A stretch of 64,000 bases of DNA, taken from Streptomyces sp. CMB-StM0423. GTDB taxonomy: Bacteria > Actinomycetota > Actinomycetes > Streptomycetales > Streptomycetaceae. The DNA lies in NCBI RefSeq assembly GCF_002847285.1, contig NZ_CP025407.1, forward strand, positions 3,226,501 to 3,290,500, in the 5' to 3' direction. This document shows, piece after piece, positions 19,653 through 28,999 of this stretch (positions are counted from its first letter, which is position 1; the number at the start of each line of letters is the position of its first letter). The notes below the pieces were generated by a model. That model worked only from the letters and a program-made list of their open reading frames with translations, did no database searches and was not told the DNA's origin. The position numbers were made by a program, and so were the translations under genes.

Positions 19653-20033
19653 ATGGCCGGTTGGACGGATGACGAGCTTGAGCGGATCGGGACCGCCGAG
19701 GAGTTGAATCTGCAGTCGTTGCGGGGCGACGGCAGTCTGCGGGATCCCGTGACCATGTGGGTCGTACGGGACGGGGACGACGTCTACGTGCGGTCCGTGA
19801 AGGGGGCGCAGGGGCCGTGGTTCCGGGGGACCCGGGCGCGGCTTGAGGGGCGGATCCGGGCGGGGGGTGTCGACAAGGAGGTCGCCTTCGTGGACGTGGG
19901 GGACGCGGGTGAGACCACGCCGCGGGTGGATGCCGCGTACCGGGCGAAGTACGGGCGCTATCCCGCCGACATCTTCGGCACCGTCGTGACGCCCCAGGCG
20001 CAGGCCGCCACCATCCGGCTCGTACCGCGCTGA
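19653..20033 (+). CDS. DUF2255 family protein
   Basis: The 126-residue protein has MAGWTDDELERIGTAEELNL, then TMWVVRDGDDVYVRSVKG and a C-terminal YRAKYGRYPADIFGTVVTP. This is the pattern of DUF2255, a flavin-split-barrel-like family of unknown role. GGAGGAG precedes the ATG, and the length fits the family. It stands alone downstream of tRNA-Tyr, and a truncated methyltransferase fragment follows. No catalytic residues are known. Confidence 0.85.
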   Translation: MAGWTDDELERIGTAEELNLQSLRGDGSLRDPVTMWVVRDGDDVYVRSVKGAQGPWFRGTRARLEGRIRAGGVDKEVAFVDVGDAGETTPRVDAAYRAKYGRYPADIFGTVVTPQAQAATIRLVPR

Positions 20034-20069
20034 TCCAGGCCCCGGCCCCGGGCCGGGCCAGGCGCCGCC

Positions 20070-20348
20070 GGGCGTTTCGTCGGGCGGCTCATGGCCGCGC
20101 TGCCCGCCGGGAGTCTCCTCGTGCCGGGCGGCGACACCGAGATGCTCGGGCCCGCCGCGATGCGGGAGATGATCGGGGAGAATCCCCGGATCAACCGCAC
20201 TCCCGACCGGCTCGCGCGGTTCTTCGACGGGCTGGAGATGCCGGAGTCCGGGCCGGTGTCCGTGTCGCTGTGGCGTCCCGACGCCGGCGTCGGTGCCCCC
20301 GCCGCCTTCGACGGTTTCGGTGCGGTGGCCCGTAAGCCCTCGCTATAG
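20070..20348 (+). pseudogene. C-terminal remnant of an S-adenosylmethionine methyltransferase (DUF574 type)
   Basis: The readable frame FVGRLMAALPAGSLLV, then RTPDRLARFFDGLEM, SLWRPDAGVG and FGAVARKPSL, matches the end of the Streptomyces methyltransferase family PF04672 (about 270 aa). Only the last 85-90 residues remain. The SAM-binding half is missing and no partner fragment is found upstream. Homology continues ahead of the internal ATG at 20091, so the ATG is not a natural start. It is read as a deletion remnant. Confidence 0.65.
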
Positions 20349-20387
20349 GCTGCCCGCACACCCGTTCTCGTGGAGGGAGCCGCCGCC

Positions 20388-20447
20388 GTGACCGACACCA
20401 CCGAGCCGCCCCCCTCCGGGTTCAGCGCAGCCGGTCGCCGGCCGTGA
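20388..20447 (+). CDS. Possible 19-residue leader peptide coupled to the AfsR-like gene
   Basis: A GTG with GGAGGG upstream opens a 20-codon frame, MTDTTEPPPSGFSAAGRRP, whose TGA overlaps the GTG of the regulator gene in a GTGA junction. The overlap would couple translation. The three consecutive prolines could slow ribosomes, so a leader function is possible. It may equally be chance, or the residual start of the regulator after a frameshift. Confidence 0.35.
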   Translation: MTDTTEPPPSGFSAAGRRP

Positions 20448-23400
20448 CCGGCCGCGTCGAGCTGACCTTTCTGTCGCGCGTCGCCTTCCGCGGGCGGGAG
20501 ATCACCGCGCCGCGCGTACGCGGCCTGCTCGCCCTGCTCGCCGGGGAGCTGCGGGGCGGGTGCAGCGTGGGGCGGCTGGTGGACGGGCTGTGGGGCGAGG
20601 AGCTGCCGGCGGATCCGGCGAACGCGCTGCGCATCCTGGTATCCCGCGCCCGCGCCCAGGTCGGGGCGGACGTCGTCGTCAGCACGCCGGCCGGGTACCG
20701 GCTGGCGCTGGCGGCGGAGCAGGTCGACACCGCGGCCGTCGAGCGGTGCGCCGAGGACGCGGCGCGCGCCGTACGGGCCGGGGACCACGCCGCGGCGCTC
20801 GCCGCCGCCGCCGAGGGGCTCGGGTACTGGGACGCGCCGCCGGCGGCGGAGGCGGTGCCGGGCGATCCGGTGGCGGAGTTGCAGGCCGAGCGGGCGCCGC
20901 TGTACGGCGACCTCGTACGGGCCAGGGCCCTCGCCCTCGCGCGGACCGGCCGGCGCGCGGAGGCCGCCGCGCCGCTGGCCCGGCTCCACGGCGACGCGCC
21001 CCGCGACGAGGAGGTGCTCGCGGAGCTGCTCCGCGCCGAGGCCGCGTCGGCCGGGCCCGCGGCGGCGCTCGCCCGCTACGACACGTACCGGCGCCGGCTC
21101 CGCGACGACCTCGGCACCGATCCGGGCGCCGCGCTCAGGGCCGTCCACCAGGAGCTGCTACGGGCCGAGGCCCCCGTCGTCCGGCACGGCGTGCCGCACG
21201 ACCCCAACCCGCTGCTCGGCCGGGACGGCGACCTCGACGCGGTCGGCGCCCTGCTGCACTCCTCCCGGCTCACCTCGATCGTCGGGCCCGGCGGCCTCGG
21301 CAAGACGCGGCTCGCGTACACCGTCAGCCGGCGCGCGGAGCAGCAGCTCGTGCAATTCGTCTCGCTGGCCGGCGTCCGCGCCGACGAGGACGTGGCCGGC
21401 GAGGTGGCCTCCGCCGTGGGCGGGGGCAGCAGCACCCCCGGCGCCGACGTCCACGCCACCCTCGTCGCCGCCCTCGGCGGGCAGCCCGCGCTGCTCGTGC
21501 TCGACAACTGCGAGCAGGTCGTGCACGGCGCCGCCGATCTGGTACGGGACCTGCTGACCAGCGCCGCCGACCTGCGCGTGCTCGTCACCAGCCGCGCGCC
21601 CCTCGGGCTCAGCTCCGAGGCCGTCTACCACCTCCCCCAGCTCACCCCCGCGATCTCCGCCGACCTCTTCTCCCAGCGTGCCCGCGCCGCCCGCCCCGAC
21701 GCCGAACTGCCGCCCGCCGCCGTCGCGGAGCTGTGCCGGCACCTCGACGGGCTGCCGCTGGCCGTGGAGCTGGCGGCGGCGCGGGTGCGGGTGCTGTCCG
21801 TACCGGAGATCGCGCGGCGGCTGGGCGACCGGTTCGCGCTGCTGCGCGGCGGATCGCGGGACGCGCCCGAGCGGCACCGCACGCTGCACGCCGTCGTGGA
21901 CTGGAGCTGGAACCTGCTGGAGGAGGACGCCCGCGCCGCGCTGCGGGCGCTGTCGGTCTTCCCCGGCGGCTTCACCGCGGAGGCCGCGGAGCAGTTGCTG
22001 ACCAGCGGGGACGCGCTGGAGCTGCTGGAGCAGTTGGTGGACCAGTCGCTGCTGAAGGCCGCGGACACGGCCGCCGGGATCCGCTTCCACATGCTGGAGA
22101 CGGTGCGCGAGTTCAGCGCCGCCCGGCGCGCGGCGGCCGGCGAGGACGAGGCGGTGACGGCCCGTTTCCTGGACTGGGCACGGGAGTTCGGGGTCGCCCA
22201 CCACGACGCGCTCTTCGGCCCGGAGCCGCTGCGCCACTGGGCCCACCTGCGCGCCGAGCAGGACAACCTCGTACTCGCCCTGCGCTACGCCCTCGCCCGC
22301 GGCGACCACGCCGCCACCGCCGCGGCCGGCGCCGTCCTCGCCGGTATCTGGATCACCGACTCGGCGAGCTTCCACCGGTCCTTCGCCCTGGCCGCCGACA
22401 CCGCCCGCCCGCTGTCGCACTACCGCCCGGACCCCCGCCACACCGAGGTCACCCGCACCCTGTGCGCCCTGTGCACCGCCGCCCCCTTCATGGGCTACGG
22501 GCCGCTCCAGCCGCGCCACCTCGCCGCCCTGCGCCGCCTCCCGCCCGCCGATCCTGACACCCTGCTGCGGGCGCTCGCCGTGGTGCTGTGCGCCGTACCG
22601 GACGTGCGCCCGCCCCGCTTCGAGGCGCTGGACGAACTCCGCGCGAGCGACGCCCCGTTGCTCGCCGGTATCGCCGAGTGCGTCGTCAGCTACCTGCTGG
22701 AGCACGCGCACGAGCCGGAGCGCGCGCTGGCCGCCGCGCGCCGGATGCTCGCCGCGGTCGACGCCGTGCCCAACCCGTCGCTCAGCCTCCTCGGCCACTC
22801 CCGCTGCAGCGAGCTGTGCCTGGAGGGCGGCCTGGGCGAGGAGGCGTACGGGCATCTGCTGGCGGCGCTGGACGCGATGGCGCACCTGAGCGACCAGTCG
22901 CCGACGACGGGCCTGCGGCGCGGGCTGGTGCTGGCGTGCCTCCAGCGCGGGAAGCCGGACGAGGCGGAGGAGTGGCTGCGGCTGGTGGAGGAGGCGCGGT
23001 CGGCGGCGGAGCAGCCGGAGTTGCTGGCGGCGGAGATGGCGGGGTGGGGCGAGATCGCGCTGTCGCGGGGGCTGACGGAGCTGGGGCTGAAGCGGTGGCG
23101 TACGGCGGTGGCGAAGCTGCGGTCCGGGCGGCCGGCGGAGACGCGGTACCCGCCGGCCGCGGCGCCCGGGTCGACGGCGGCGCCCGTGTCGGAGCCCGCG
23201 CCGCCCGATCCCCTCGACGACTCCTGGGGCCTGCACATCGCCGCCGCGGCCGTCGCCGCCCACGCGTACGCCGGCCGCCTGGAGCCCGTCGCCGGGCTCG
23301 TCGCGGAGGTGGAGCGCAGGATACGTACCCTCCTCTCCGACGGCCCGGGACACGGCTCCCGGCCCGACGGGGAGATCCCCGCGGAAGCCTCCGTCGACGG

Positions 23401-23659
23401 CACCGGCGTGCTGTGCCTCGGCCTCGTCCGCCTCGCCGCGGGCGGGCCGGACGCCGTACGGCTCCTGGCGCTCGCCGACCGGCTGTACGTACCGCAGGCG
23501 TTCCACCCCACCCTCTCCGTCGACCGCGCCCGCCGCGCCGCGCAGGACGCCGACGGGGCGGCGTACGCCGACGCGGTGTCGGAGTACGCCGCCCTGGGGC
23601 GGAGCGAGCTGCGCGAGGTGGCCCGCGGGCTCATCCCGGTTACTTCGGGTCGCGGTTGA
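20444..23659 (+). CDS. AfsR-like regulator: winged helix, BTAD, NB-ARC ATPase, TPR-like
   Basis: The 1071-residue protein starts with an OmpR-type winged helix (about 1-90: RGLLALLAGE, LVDGLWGEELP, STPAGYRL), then a bacterial transcriptional activation domain (95-245: RARALALARTGRRAEA, RRRLRDDLGTDPG). An NB-ARC-type ATPase follows, with P-loop GPGGLGKT at 281-288, Walker B LLVLDNCE and GLPLAVELAAARV, and the rest is helical repeats. This is the architecture of large SARP/AfsR-type activators. It starts at a GTG overlapping a short upstream frame. Its 3' end overlaps the convergent exporter gene by 20 bases, so mutual antisense effects are possible. The targets are not evident; the convergent exporter is an obvious candidate. 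Confidence 0.88.
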   Translation: MTGRVELTFLSRVAFRGREITAPRVRGLLALLAGELRGGCSVGRLVDGLWGEELPADPANALRILVSRARAQVGADVVVSTPAGYRLALAAEQVDTAAVERCAEDAARAVRAGDHAAALAAAAEGLGYWDAPPAAEAVPGDPVAELQAERAPLYGDLVRARALALARTGRRAEAAAPLARLHGDAPRDEEVLAELLRAEAASAGPAAALARYDTYRRRLRDDLGTDPGAALRAVHQELLRAEAPVVRHGVPHDPNPLLGRDGDLDAVGALLHSSRLTSIVGPGGLGKTRLAYTVSRRAEQQLVQFVSLAGVRADEDVAGEVASAVGGGSSTPGADVHATLVAALGGQPALLVLDNCEQVVHGAADLVRDLLTSAADLRVLVTSRAPLGLSSEAVYHLPQLTPAISADLFSQRARAARPDAELPPAAVAELCRHLDGLPLAVELAAARVRVLSVPEIARRLGDRFALLRGGSRDAPERHRTLHAVVDWSWNLLEEDARAALRALSVFPGGFTAEAAEQLLTSGDALELLEQLVDQSLLKAADTAAGIRFHMLETVREFSAARRAAAGEDEAVTARFLDWAREFGVAHHDALFGPEPLRHWAHLRAEQDNLVLALRYALARGDHAATAAAGAVLAGIWITDSASFHRSFALAADTARPLSHYRPDPRHTEVTRTLCALCTAAPFMGYGPLQPRHLAALRRLPPADPDTLLRALAVVLCAVPDVRPPRFEALDELRASDAPLLAGIAECVVSYLLEHAHEPERALAAARRMLAAVDAVPNPSLSLLGHSRCSELCLEGGLGEEAYGHLLAALDAMAHLSDQSPTTGLRRGLVLACLQRGKPDEAEEWLRLVEEARSAAEQPELLAAEMAGWGEIALSRGLTELGLKRWRTAVAKLRSGRPAETRYPPAAAPGSTAAPVSEPAPPDPLDDSWGLHIAAAAVAAHAYAGRLEPVAGLVAEVERRIRTLLSDGPGHGSRPDGEIPAEASVDGTGVLCLGLVRLAAGGPDAVRLLALADRLYVPQAFHPTLSVDRARRAAQDADGAAYADAVSEYAALGRSELREVARGLIPVTSGRG

Positions 23660-24427
23660 ACGACGCCTTGGACCACAGGTAGCCGAGGACGATCAGACCC
23701 AGGCACCAGGCGACGGCCAGCCACCCGTCGTGCCCGATCTCCGTGCCGAGCAGCAGCCCCCGCAGGGTCTCGATGGCCGGCGTGAAGGGCTGGTACTCGG
23801 CGATCGGCCGGAACCACCCGGGCATCGCGTCGAGCGGCACGAACGCGCTGGACAGCAGCGGCAGCAGGATCAGCGGCGTGGCGTTGTTGCTGGCGCCCTC
23901 GGCGTTCGGGCTGACGAGCCCCATGCCGACGGCGACCCAGGTCAGCGCCATCGCGAAGAGCGCCAGCAGCCCGAAGGCGGCGAGCCACTCCAGCACGGTC
24001 GCGTCGGTGGAGCGGAAGCCGATGGCCACGGCGATGGCGCCGACGAAGACGACGCTGACCAGGCACTGCAGCACGCTGCCGAGGACGTGCCCGATGAGCA
24101 CGGAGCCGCGGTGTATCGCCATCGTACGGAAGCGGGCGACGATGCCCTCGGTCATGTCGGTGGCGACGGAGACGGCGGTGCCGATCGTGGTGCTGCCGAT
24201 GGTCATGAGCAGCAGTCCCGGCACGACGTAGGCGATGTACACGTCGCGGTCGGGGGCGCCGCCGGCGAGGCCCGCGCTCATGGTGTCGCCGAAGACGTAG
24301 ACGAAGAGCAGGAGCAGCATGACCGGGGTGAGCAGCAGGTTGAGGGTCATGGAGGGGTAGCGCCGGGCGTGCAGCAGGTTGCGGCGCAGCATGGTGGAGG
24401 AGTCGCGTACGGCCAGGGCGAGGGTGC

Positions 24428-24431
<4 letters not shown>
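23640..24431 (-). CDS. DrrB-like ABC-2 transporter permease
   Basis: The 263-residue membrane protein has about six transmembrane segments (for example LNLLLTPVMLLLLFVYVFG and LLALFAMALTWVAVGMGLV) and the ABC-2 signature region SPNAEGASNNATPLILLP. This is the pattern of daunorubicin-resistance-type permeases. The start overlaps the stop of the ATPase gene (ATGA), indicating translational coupling. The C-terminus ends SFNRDPK and overlaps the convergent regulator gene by 20 bases. With the ATPase it forms an exporter of unknown substrate, often a drug or lipid. Confidence 0.9.
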
Positions 24432-25381
<950 letters not shown>

Positions 25382-25650
25382 GCCCCGGAGCTTGCGTGGC
25401 ACCGCGCTCAACGGCCTTTCAGCGCCGTTTCAACACCCCGCGGGAATCTGAAAGCCGATGAAATACGCAGGTCACGACGGACGCGGCGGGCAGTTGTGAG
25501 GGAACCGTGACGGCCGTTCGTACAACCGTGACATGAATCACGGGCCTGCCGGACTCCACGACCGGAATGACCGATTCCAAGGTCTGGTCCAGACATGCGG
25601 TCACCGCTAGATTCCCTCGCCTCCACTCTGCGTTCACCTGGGAGGATCCT

Positions 25651-26067
25651 GTGAGTCTCTGCTTCTTACCGTTCAGAAAGTACGCGGACTTCACCGGGCG
25701 GGCGGGCCGCCGGGAGTACTGGTCGTTCTTCCTGCTCACCCTGCTTCCGGCCGTCGCCCTCCTGACAGCGGCGGAATTGTCCGGGTCGCTCGCCGTCTCG
25801 TTGGCGGCCACCAGCTACTTCCTGGCGACCTTCCTGCCCTCGCTCGCGGTGAGCGTCCGGCGGCTGCACGACTCGGGCAAGTCGGGCTGGTGGATTCTCA
25901 TGGGGTTCCTCGGCCCGGCGGGCTGGCTCGTGTACCTCGGCTTCATGCTGCGGAAGAGCGGCCTGGGGGACAACCGGTACGGGCGCCATCCGAAGGCCGC
26001 TCCGATCCCGGTGCGCGAAGCACCCTGGCCCCCGGCGAGCAGCATGCCGCGCACCGACGGAGCGTGA
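25651..26067 (+). CDS. DUF805 membrane protein
   Basis: The 138-residue protein has the family signature FTGRAGRREYWSFFLLTLL near the N-terminus, SVRRLHDSGKSGWWILM in the middle and GDNRYG near the end, with three to four hydrophobic segments. Members are small inner-membrane proteins of unknown function. The GTG start has GGAGGA five bases upstream. It is monocistronic and divergent from the exporter genes; the 270-base intergenic region contains several GTGAC repeats that may be regulatory. Confidence 0.88.
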   Translation: MSLCFLPFRKYADFTGRAGRREYWSFFLLTLLPAVALLTAAELSGSLAVSLAATSYFLATFLPSLAVSVRRLHDSGKSGWWILMGFLGPAGWLVYLGFMLRKSGLGDNRYGRHPKAAPIPVREAPWPPASSMPRTDGA

Positions 26068-26151
26068 GTCCCGTACGCCCCGGGGTGTGGCGGCTGCCTC
26101 GCGGTCCTTCCGTCGGGTTGAATCCCCTTCGTCGGTGATGTGGAGGGAGTG

Positions 26152-26583
26152 GTGACGGTGGAGCGTGACGAGGAGCGGTTTCTGCGGCGGGCGTTCGAGC
26201 TGGCGGAGGAGGCGCGGGGCGAGGGGAACGGGCCGTTCGGCTCGCTGCTCGTGGGGCCCGGCGGGGACGTACTGGCGGAGGACCGGAACACCACCGTCAC
26301 CGACGGCGACATCACCGCGCACCCCGAGCTGAAGCTCGCCCGGTGGGCGGCTCGGGAACTGGACGCGGGGACCGCGGCGGGGGCGACGATGTACACGAGC
26401 TGCGAGCCGTGCGGGATGTGCGCGGGGGCGCTGGCGCGGTCGGGGCTCGGGCGGGTGGTGTACGCCCTGTCGGCCGGGCAGCTACGGGACTTGCAGCCCG
26501 GCGCGGCGCGGGCGGCGGTGCGGAGCGAGGGACCGCATCTGTACGACGAGGCGAGGCGCGTCGTCGAGGGGTACGTCCCGTAG
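26152..26583 (+). CDS. Cytidine/deoxycytidylate deaminase family protein
   Basis: The 143-residue protein has the deaminase zinc motifs HPE (in ITAHPELK, replacing the common HAE) and SCEPCGMC, so His, Glu and both Cys ligands are present. The start MTVERDEERFLRRAFELAEE and GPFGSLLVG match guanine or tRNA-adenosine-type deaminases in the same fold. The HPE variant suggests a nucleobase or small-molecule deaminase rather than TadA. GGAGGG precedes several possible GTG starts (26140, 26152, 26158); 26152 is a compromise. Confidence 0.82.
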   Translation: MTVERDEERFLRRAFELAEEARGEGNGPFGSLLVGPGGDVLAEDRNTTVTDGDITAHPELKLARWAARELDAGTAAGATMYTSCEPCGMCAGALARSGLGRVVYALSAGQLRDLQPGAARAAVRSEGPHLYDEARRVVEGYVP

Positions 26584-26632
26584 CCGGTGGCCGCAGCCGC
26601 AGCAGATGACCGGGATGTGTGGCATCCCCTTT

Positions 26633-26971
26633 ATGCACATGGGCGAAGGCGTCGAGTGGGGGCTGCACAGTTGTCTGACCCTGGCCTGGCTGCGGGACGC
26701 GGGGCCGGTGCCCATCCGCAGGCTGGCCGTCTGGTTCGACCTGCCGCAGGAGTATCTGAAGAAGCGCCTCCAGGCCCTCGCGCGCGCCACGCCGCAGGAG
26801 ACGGCGCTCGTGGTAGGGCTCAACGCCTCGGCGATCTACACCGGCATCGGGCTCGGCACCCTGCTCGGCGGGGTGCTGCTGCCGCTCGGCACGGCGGAGG
26901 CCGCGACGGCGGGGGCGGCGCTCGCGGTGGCGGCAGGGGCGTGGCCGGCGGGGACGCGCCGGTACGGGTGA
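26633..26971 (+). pseudogene. Chimeric remnant: Rrf2 regulator N-terminus joined to MFS C-terminus
   Basis: The first 52 residues (MHMGEGVEWGLHSCLTLAWL, PVPIRRLAVWFDLPQEYLKK, RLQALARA) match the start of Rrf2-type winged-helix regulators. The frame then passes abruptly into TPQETALVVGLNASAIYTGI and a hydrophobic run, which is the last helices of a major-facilitator drug exporter. Neither half is complete: the Rrf2 wing and dimer helix and the first ten or so transporter helices are missing. A deletion between two neighbouring genes explains it. The product may still be translated, but is unlikely to be a working regulator or transporter. Confidence 0.65.
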
Positions 26972-27133
26972 GGGCGGGCCGGGTGCGCGTCCCGGCCCCG
27001 GCGCCCGCCCGGCCCTGCGCGCCCGCAACTCCGCCCCGCGCCAGCGCCGTTGGCGGAAGCCGACGACCGTACGCGCCGAGGACTGTCGCCCCGGTGCACC
27101 TCCGCCGCGCCGGCAGCCGTGCTGCAATCGACT

Positions 27134-27631
27134 ATGGCCACGACCACCGACGGCACCCCACCGGCCACCCCGGACGAGCCGGTACACCGGCTGCGTACCG
27201 AAGTGGAGCGGTTACGCCAGGACGCGACACGGCAGCGGAAACTCGCCCACCGCAGGGCCGAGTTCTGGGCCAGGACCGACATCGCCCTCGGCTTCCCCGC
27301 CGCCCTCCTCGCCGCCGTCTCCGGCGCCGCCGCGCTGGCGTCCGCGGACGCGCGGGTGCCGGCGGCGCTGGGCACGCTGGTCTCGGCGGGGTTCGCGGCG
27401 GGGGCGGCGTTCCTGCGGAGCGAGCGGCGCCGGCTGGCGAACAAGTGGTCGCGGCAGGCGTGGGCCGCGGTGGAGGCGCGGGCCACCGTGCTGCTGGCGC
27501 AGGACGGGATCGGCGCCGCGGATCTGGCCGGGCTGTTCGAGCTGCGGCAGACGGCGCTCGCGGCGTACGACGGCGACGAGAACCCCCGGCCGCCGGGCCC
27601 GCCGCCACCCGCCGCATCCGGCCCGGGTTGA
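27134..27631 (+). CDS. Two-transmembrane protein with coiled coil, SLATT-like
   Basis: The 165-residue protein has a charged helical segment (RLRTEVERLRQDATRQRKLA), two hydrophobic helices (about 57-78 and 83-98), then a basic amphipathic helix (RSERRRLANKWSRQAW) and a Pro-rich tail. The helix, two transmembrane spans and cytoplasmic helix order resembles SLATT-domain membrane proteins, some of which act as effectors in nucleotide-signalled defence. No partner synthase or SLOG gene is nearby, so that role is speculative. The chosen ATG begins MATTTDGTPP; an open frame extends upstream without a better start. Confidence 0.55.
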   Translation: MATTTDGTPPATPDEPVHRLRTEVERLRQDATRQRKLAHRRAEFWARTDIALGFPAALLAAVSGAAALASADARVPAALGTLVSAGFAAGAAFLRSERRRLANKWSRQAWAAVEARATVLLAQDGIGAADLAGLFELRQTALAAYDGDENPRPPGPPPPAASGPG

Positions 27632-27656
27632 TACGTAGGAAATTTCCTACGTATCA
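27629..27656. promoter_or_regulatory. 28-bp perfect palindrome, probable operator
   Basis: TGATACGTAGGAAA and TTTCCTACGTATCA are exact inverted halves with no spacer. The site is AT-rich in a GC-rich setting, begins in the stop codon of the preceding gene and ends eight bases before the VOC gene. The ArsR-family regulator encoded two genes later is the obvious ligand. Confidence 0.8.
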
Positions 27657-27664
27657 TCTGCCGC

Positions 27665-28027
27665 ATGAACATCACCCATGCGCAGTTCGTGACCCTGCCC
27701 GTCACCGACCAGGACCGGGCCAAGACCTTCTACACCGACGCCCTCGGCTTCGACGTCGTCGCCGACCGGCAGATGGGCCCCGTCCGCTGGCTCGCCGTCG
27801 CGCCCGAGGGTGCGCAGACCCACTTCGTGCTCGCCGCCGCGGGGCAGGGCTTCACCCCCGGCAGCGTCCGCGGCACGGCGCTCGTCAGCGCCGACCTCGA
27901 CGGCGACTGCGCTGCTCTGCGCGCCGCGGGCGCTAAGGTCGAGGGCCCGGACGACCAGCCGTGGGGCCGCCAGGCGACCCTGGAGGACCCCGACGGCAAC
28001 CGGTTCCTGCTCTCCGCGGAGGGCTGA
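27665..28027 (+). CDS. VOC family (glyoxalase/bleomycin-resistance fold) protein
   Basis: The 120-residue single-domain protein has the start ITHAQFVTLPVTDQDRAKTF, the YTDALGFDV motif, and the end EDPDGNRFLL with a metal-ligand-type Glu region. The VOC superfamily includes dioxygenases, glyoxalases and drug-binding proteins; the substrate here is unknown. There is no good ribosome site between the palindrome and the ATG, so the mRNA may be leaderless or very short. It is the first gene of the VOC-ArsR-SRPBCC operon. Confidence 0.88.
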   Translation: MNITHAQFVTLPVTDQDRAKTFYTDALGFDVVADRQMGPVRWLAVAPEGAQTHFVLAAAGQGFTPGSVRGTALVSADLDGDCAALRAAGAKVEGPDDQPWGRQATLEDPDGNRFLLSAEG

Positions 28028-28054
28028 CGCCCGGGGAGAGAGGAGACGGCGGAC

Positions 28055-28444
28055 TTGCCTGCGACACAGGAGACCCGCGGCGAGGACCGCGTCTTCGGCG
28101 CGCTGTCCAGTCCCGTACGGCGCGAGGTGCTGCGGCTGCTGCGCGACGAGGGCCCCCAGCCCGTCCAGCAGTTGGCGGCGCACTTCGACATGCGGCGGCC
28201 CAGCCTCTCGGAGCATCTGAAGGTGCTGCGGGAGGCCGGGCTGGTCAGCGAGGAGCGGGCCGGACGGCGGCGGATCTACCGGCTGGAGGCGGAGCCGCTG
28301 ACGGAGGTACGGGACTGGCTGGGGCCGTACGAGCGGTTCTGGCGGGCGAAGCTGGCGGGCCTGGCGGAACTGCTGGACGACCTGCCGGAGGCGGAGGGCG
28401 GGGACCGTACGGAGCGTGCGGACGACTCCGGGGCCGGGACGTGA
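28055..28444 (+). CDS. ArsR-family transcriptional regulator
   Basis: The 129-residue winged-helix protein has FGALSSPVRREVLRLLRDEG, the recognition helix region MRRPSLSEHLKVLREAGLVS and the wing EERAGRRRIYRLEAEPL. It lacks the metal-binding CxCxxC of classical ArsR. This is the subtype commonly paired with SRPBCC/AHSA1 proteins. The predicted start is a TTG with GAGAGGAG upstream. Its stop overlaps the next start (GTGA). Autoregulation through the 28-bp palindrome upstream of the operon is inferred. Confidence 0.88.
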   Translation: MPATQETRGEDRVFGALSSPVRREVLRLLRDEGPQPVQQLAAHFDMRRPSLSEHLKVLREAGLVSEERAGRRRIYRLEAEPLTEVRDWLGPYERFWRAKLAGLAELLDDLPEAEGGDRTERADDSGAGT

Positions 28445-28956
28445 GCGTGCCCGGCTTCCCCGAGCCCGCGGACCCCACCGAGATCCGGCTCGACGCCTTC
28501 CTCCCCCACCCGCCCCGCAAGGTGTGGCGGGCCCTCACCGAGCCCGGGCTGCGCGCCCGCTGGCTCATGCCCGGCGACTTCCGCCTCGAAGTCGGCCACC
28601 GCACCACGATGCGGGCCCTCCCCCGCCCCGGCACCGGCTTCTCGGGCACGGTGGCGGAGGAGGTCCTCGCGTACGAACCGGAGCGGATGCTCCGCGTCCG
28701 CTGGACGGACGCGGAGCCGGGCGCCGGGGGCGGGGCCGAGGACGGGGCGGGGACCGGGAGCGGGACCGGGACCGGGACCGCCGACTGGACGATCACCTGG
28801 ACCCTCGCCCCCGAGGGCCGCGGGACCCGCCTCTTCCTCGTCCACGCCGGCTTCGACCCCGACGACCCCCTCCAGCGCCGGGCCCACCGGATCATGGGCG
28901 GCGGCTGGTCCTCGCAGGTGCTGCCTGCGCTGGCGGAGGTGCTGCGGGAGCAGTGA
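28441..28956 (+). CDS. SRPBCC (AHSA1-like) ligand-binding protein
   Basis: The 171-residue protein has the Aha1-C-terminal/START-like motifs ADPTEIRLDAFLPHPPRKVW, TEPGLRARWLMPGDF and a final helix GGWSSQVLPALAEVL. The fold forms a hydrophobic cavity. Between strands there is a Gly/Thr/Ala-rich insert (about residues 98-116, GTGSGTGTGT) that is low complexity and absent from most relatives. The GTG start overlaps the ArsR stop, so the two are coupled. A ligand or detoxification role with the VOC protein is inferred from context. Confidence 0.85.
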   Translation: MSVPGFPEPADPTEIRLDAFLPHPPRKVWRALTEPGLRARWLMPGDFRLEVGHRTTMRALPRPGTGFSGTVAEEVLAYEPERMLRVRWTDAEPGAGGGAEDGAGTGSGTGTGTADWTITWTLAPEGRGTRLFLVHAGFDPDDPLQRRAHRIMGGGWSSQVLPALAEVLREQ

Positions 28957-28999
28957 GCGGGGGCGGACCGGCGCGTGCTGCCGTCCCGCCCCGTACGCA

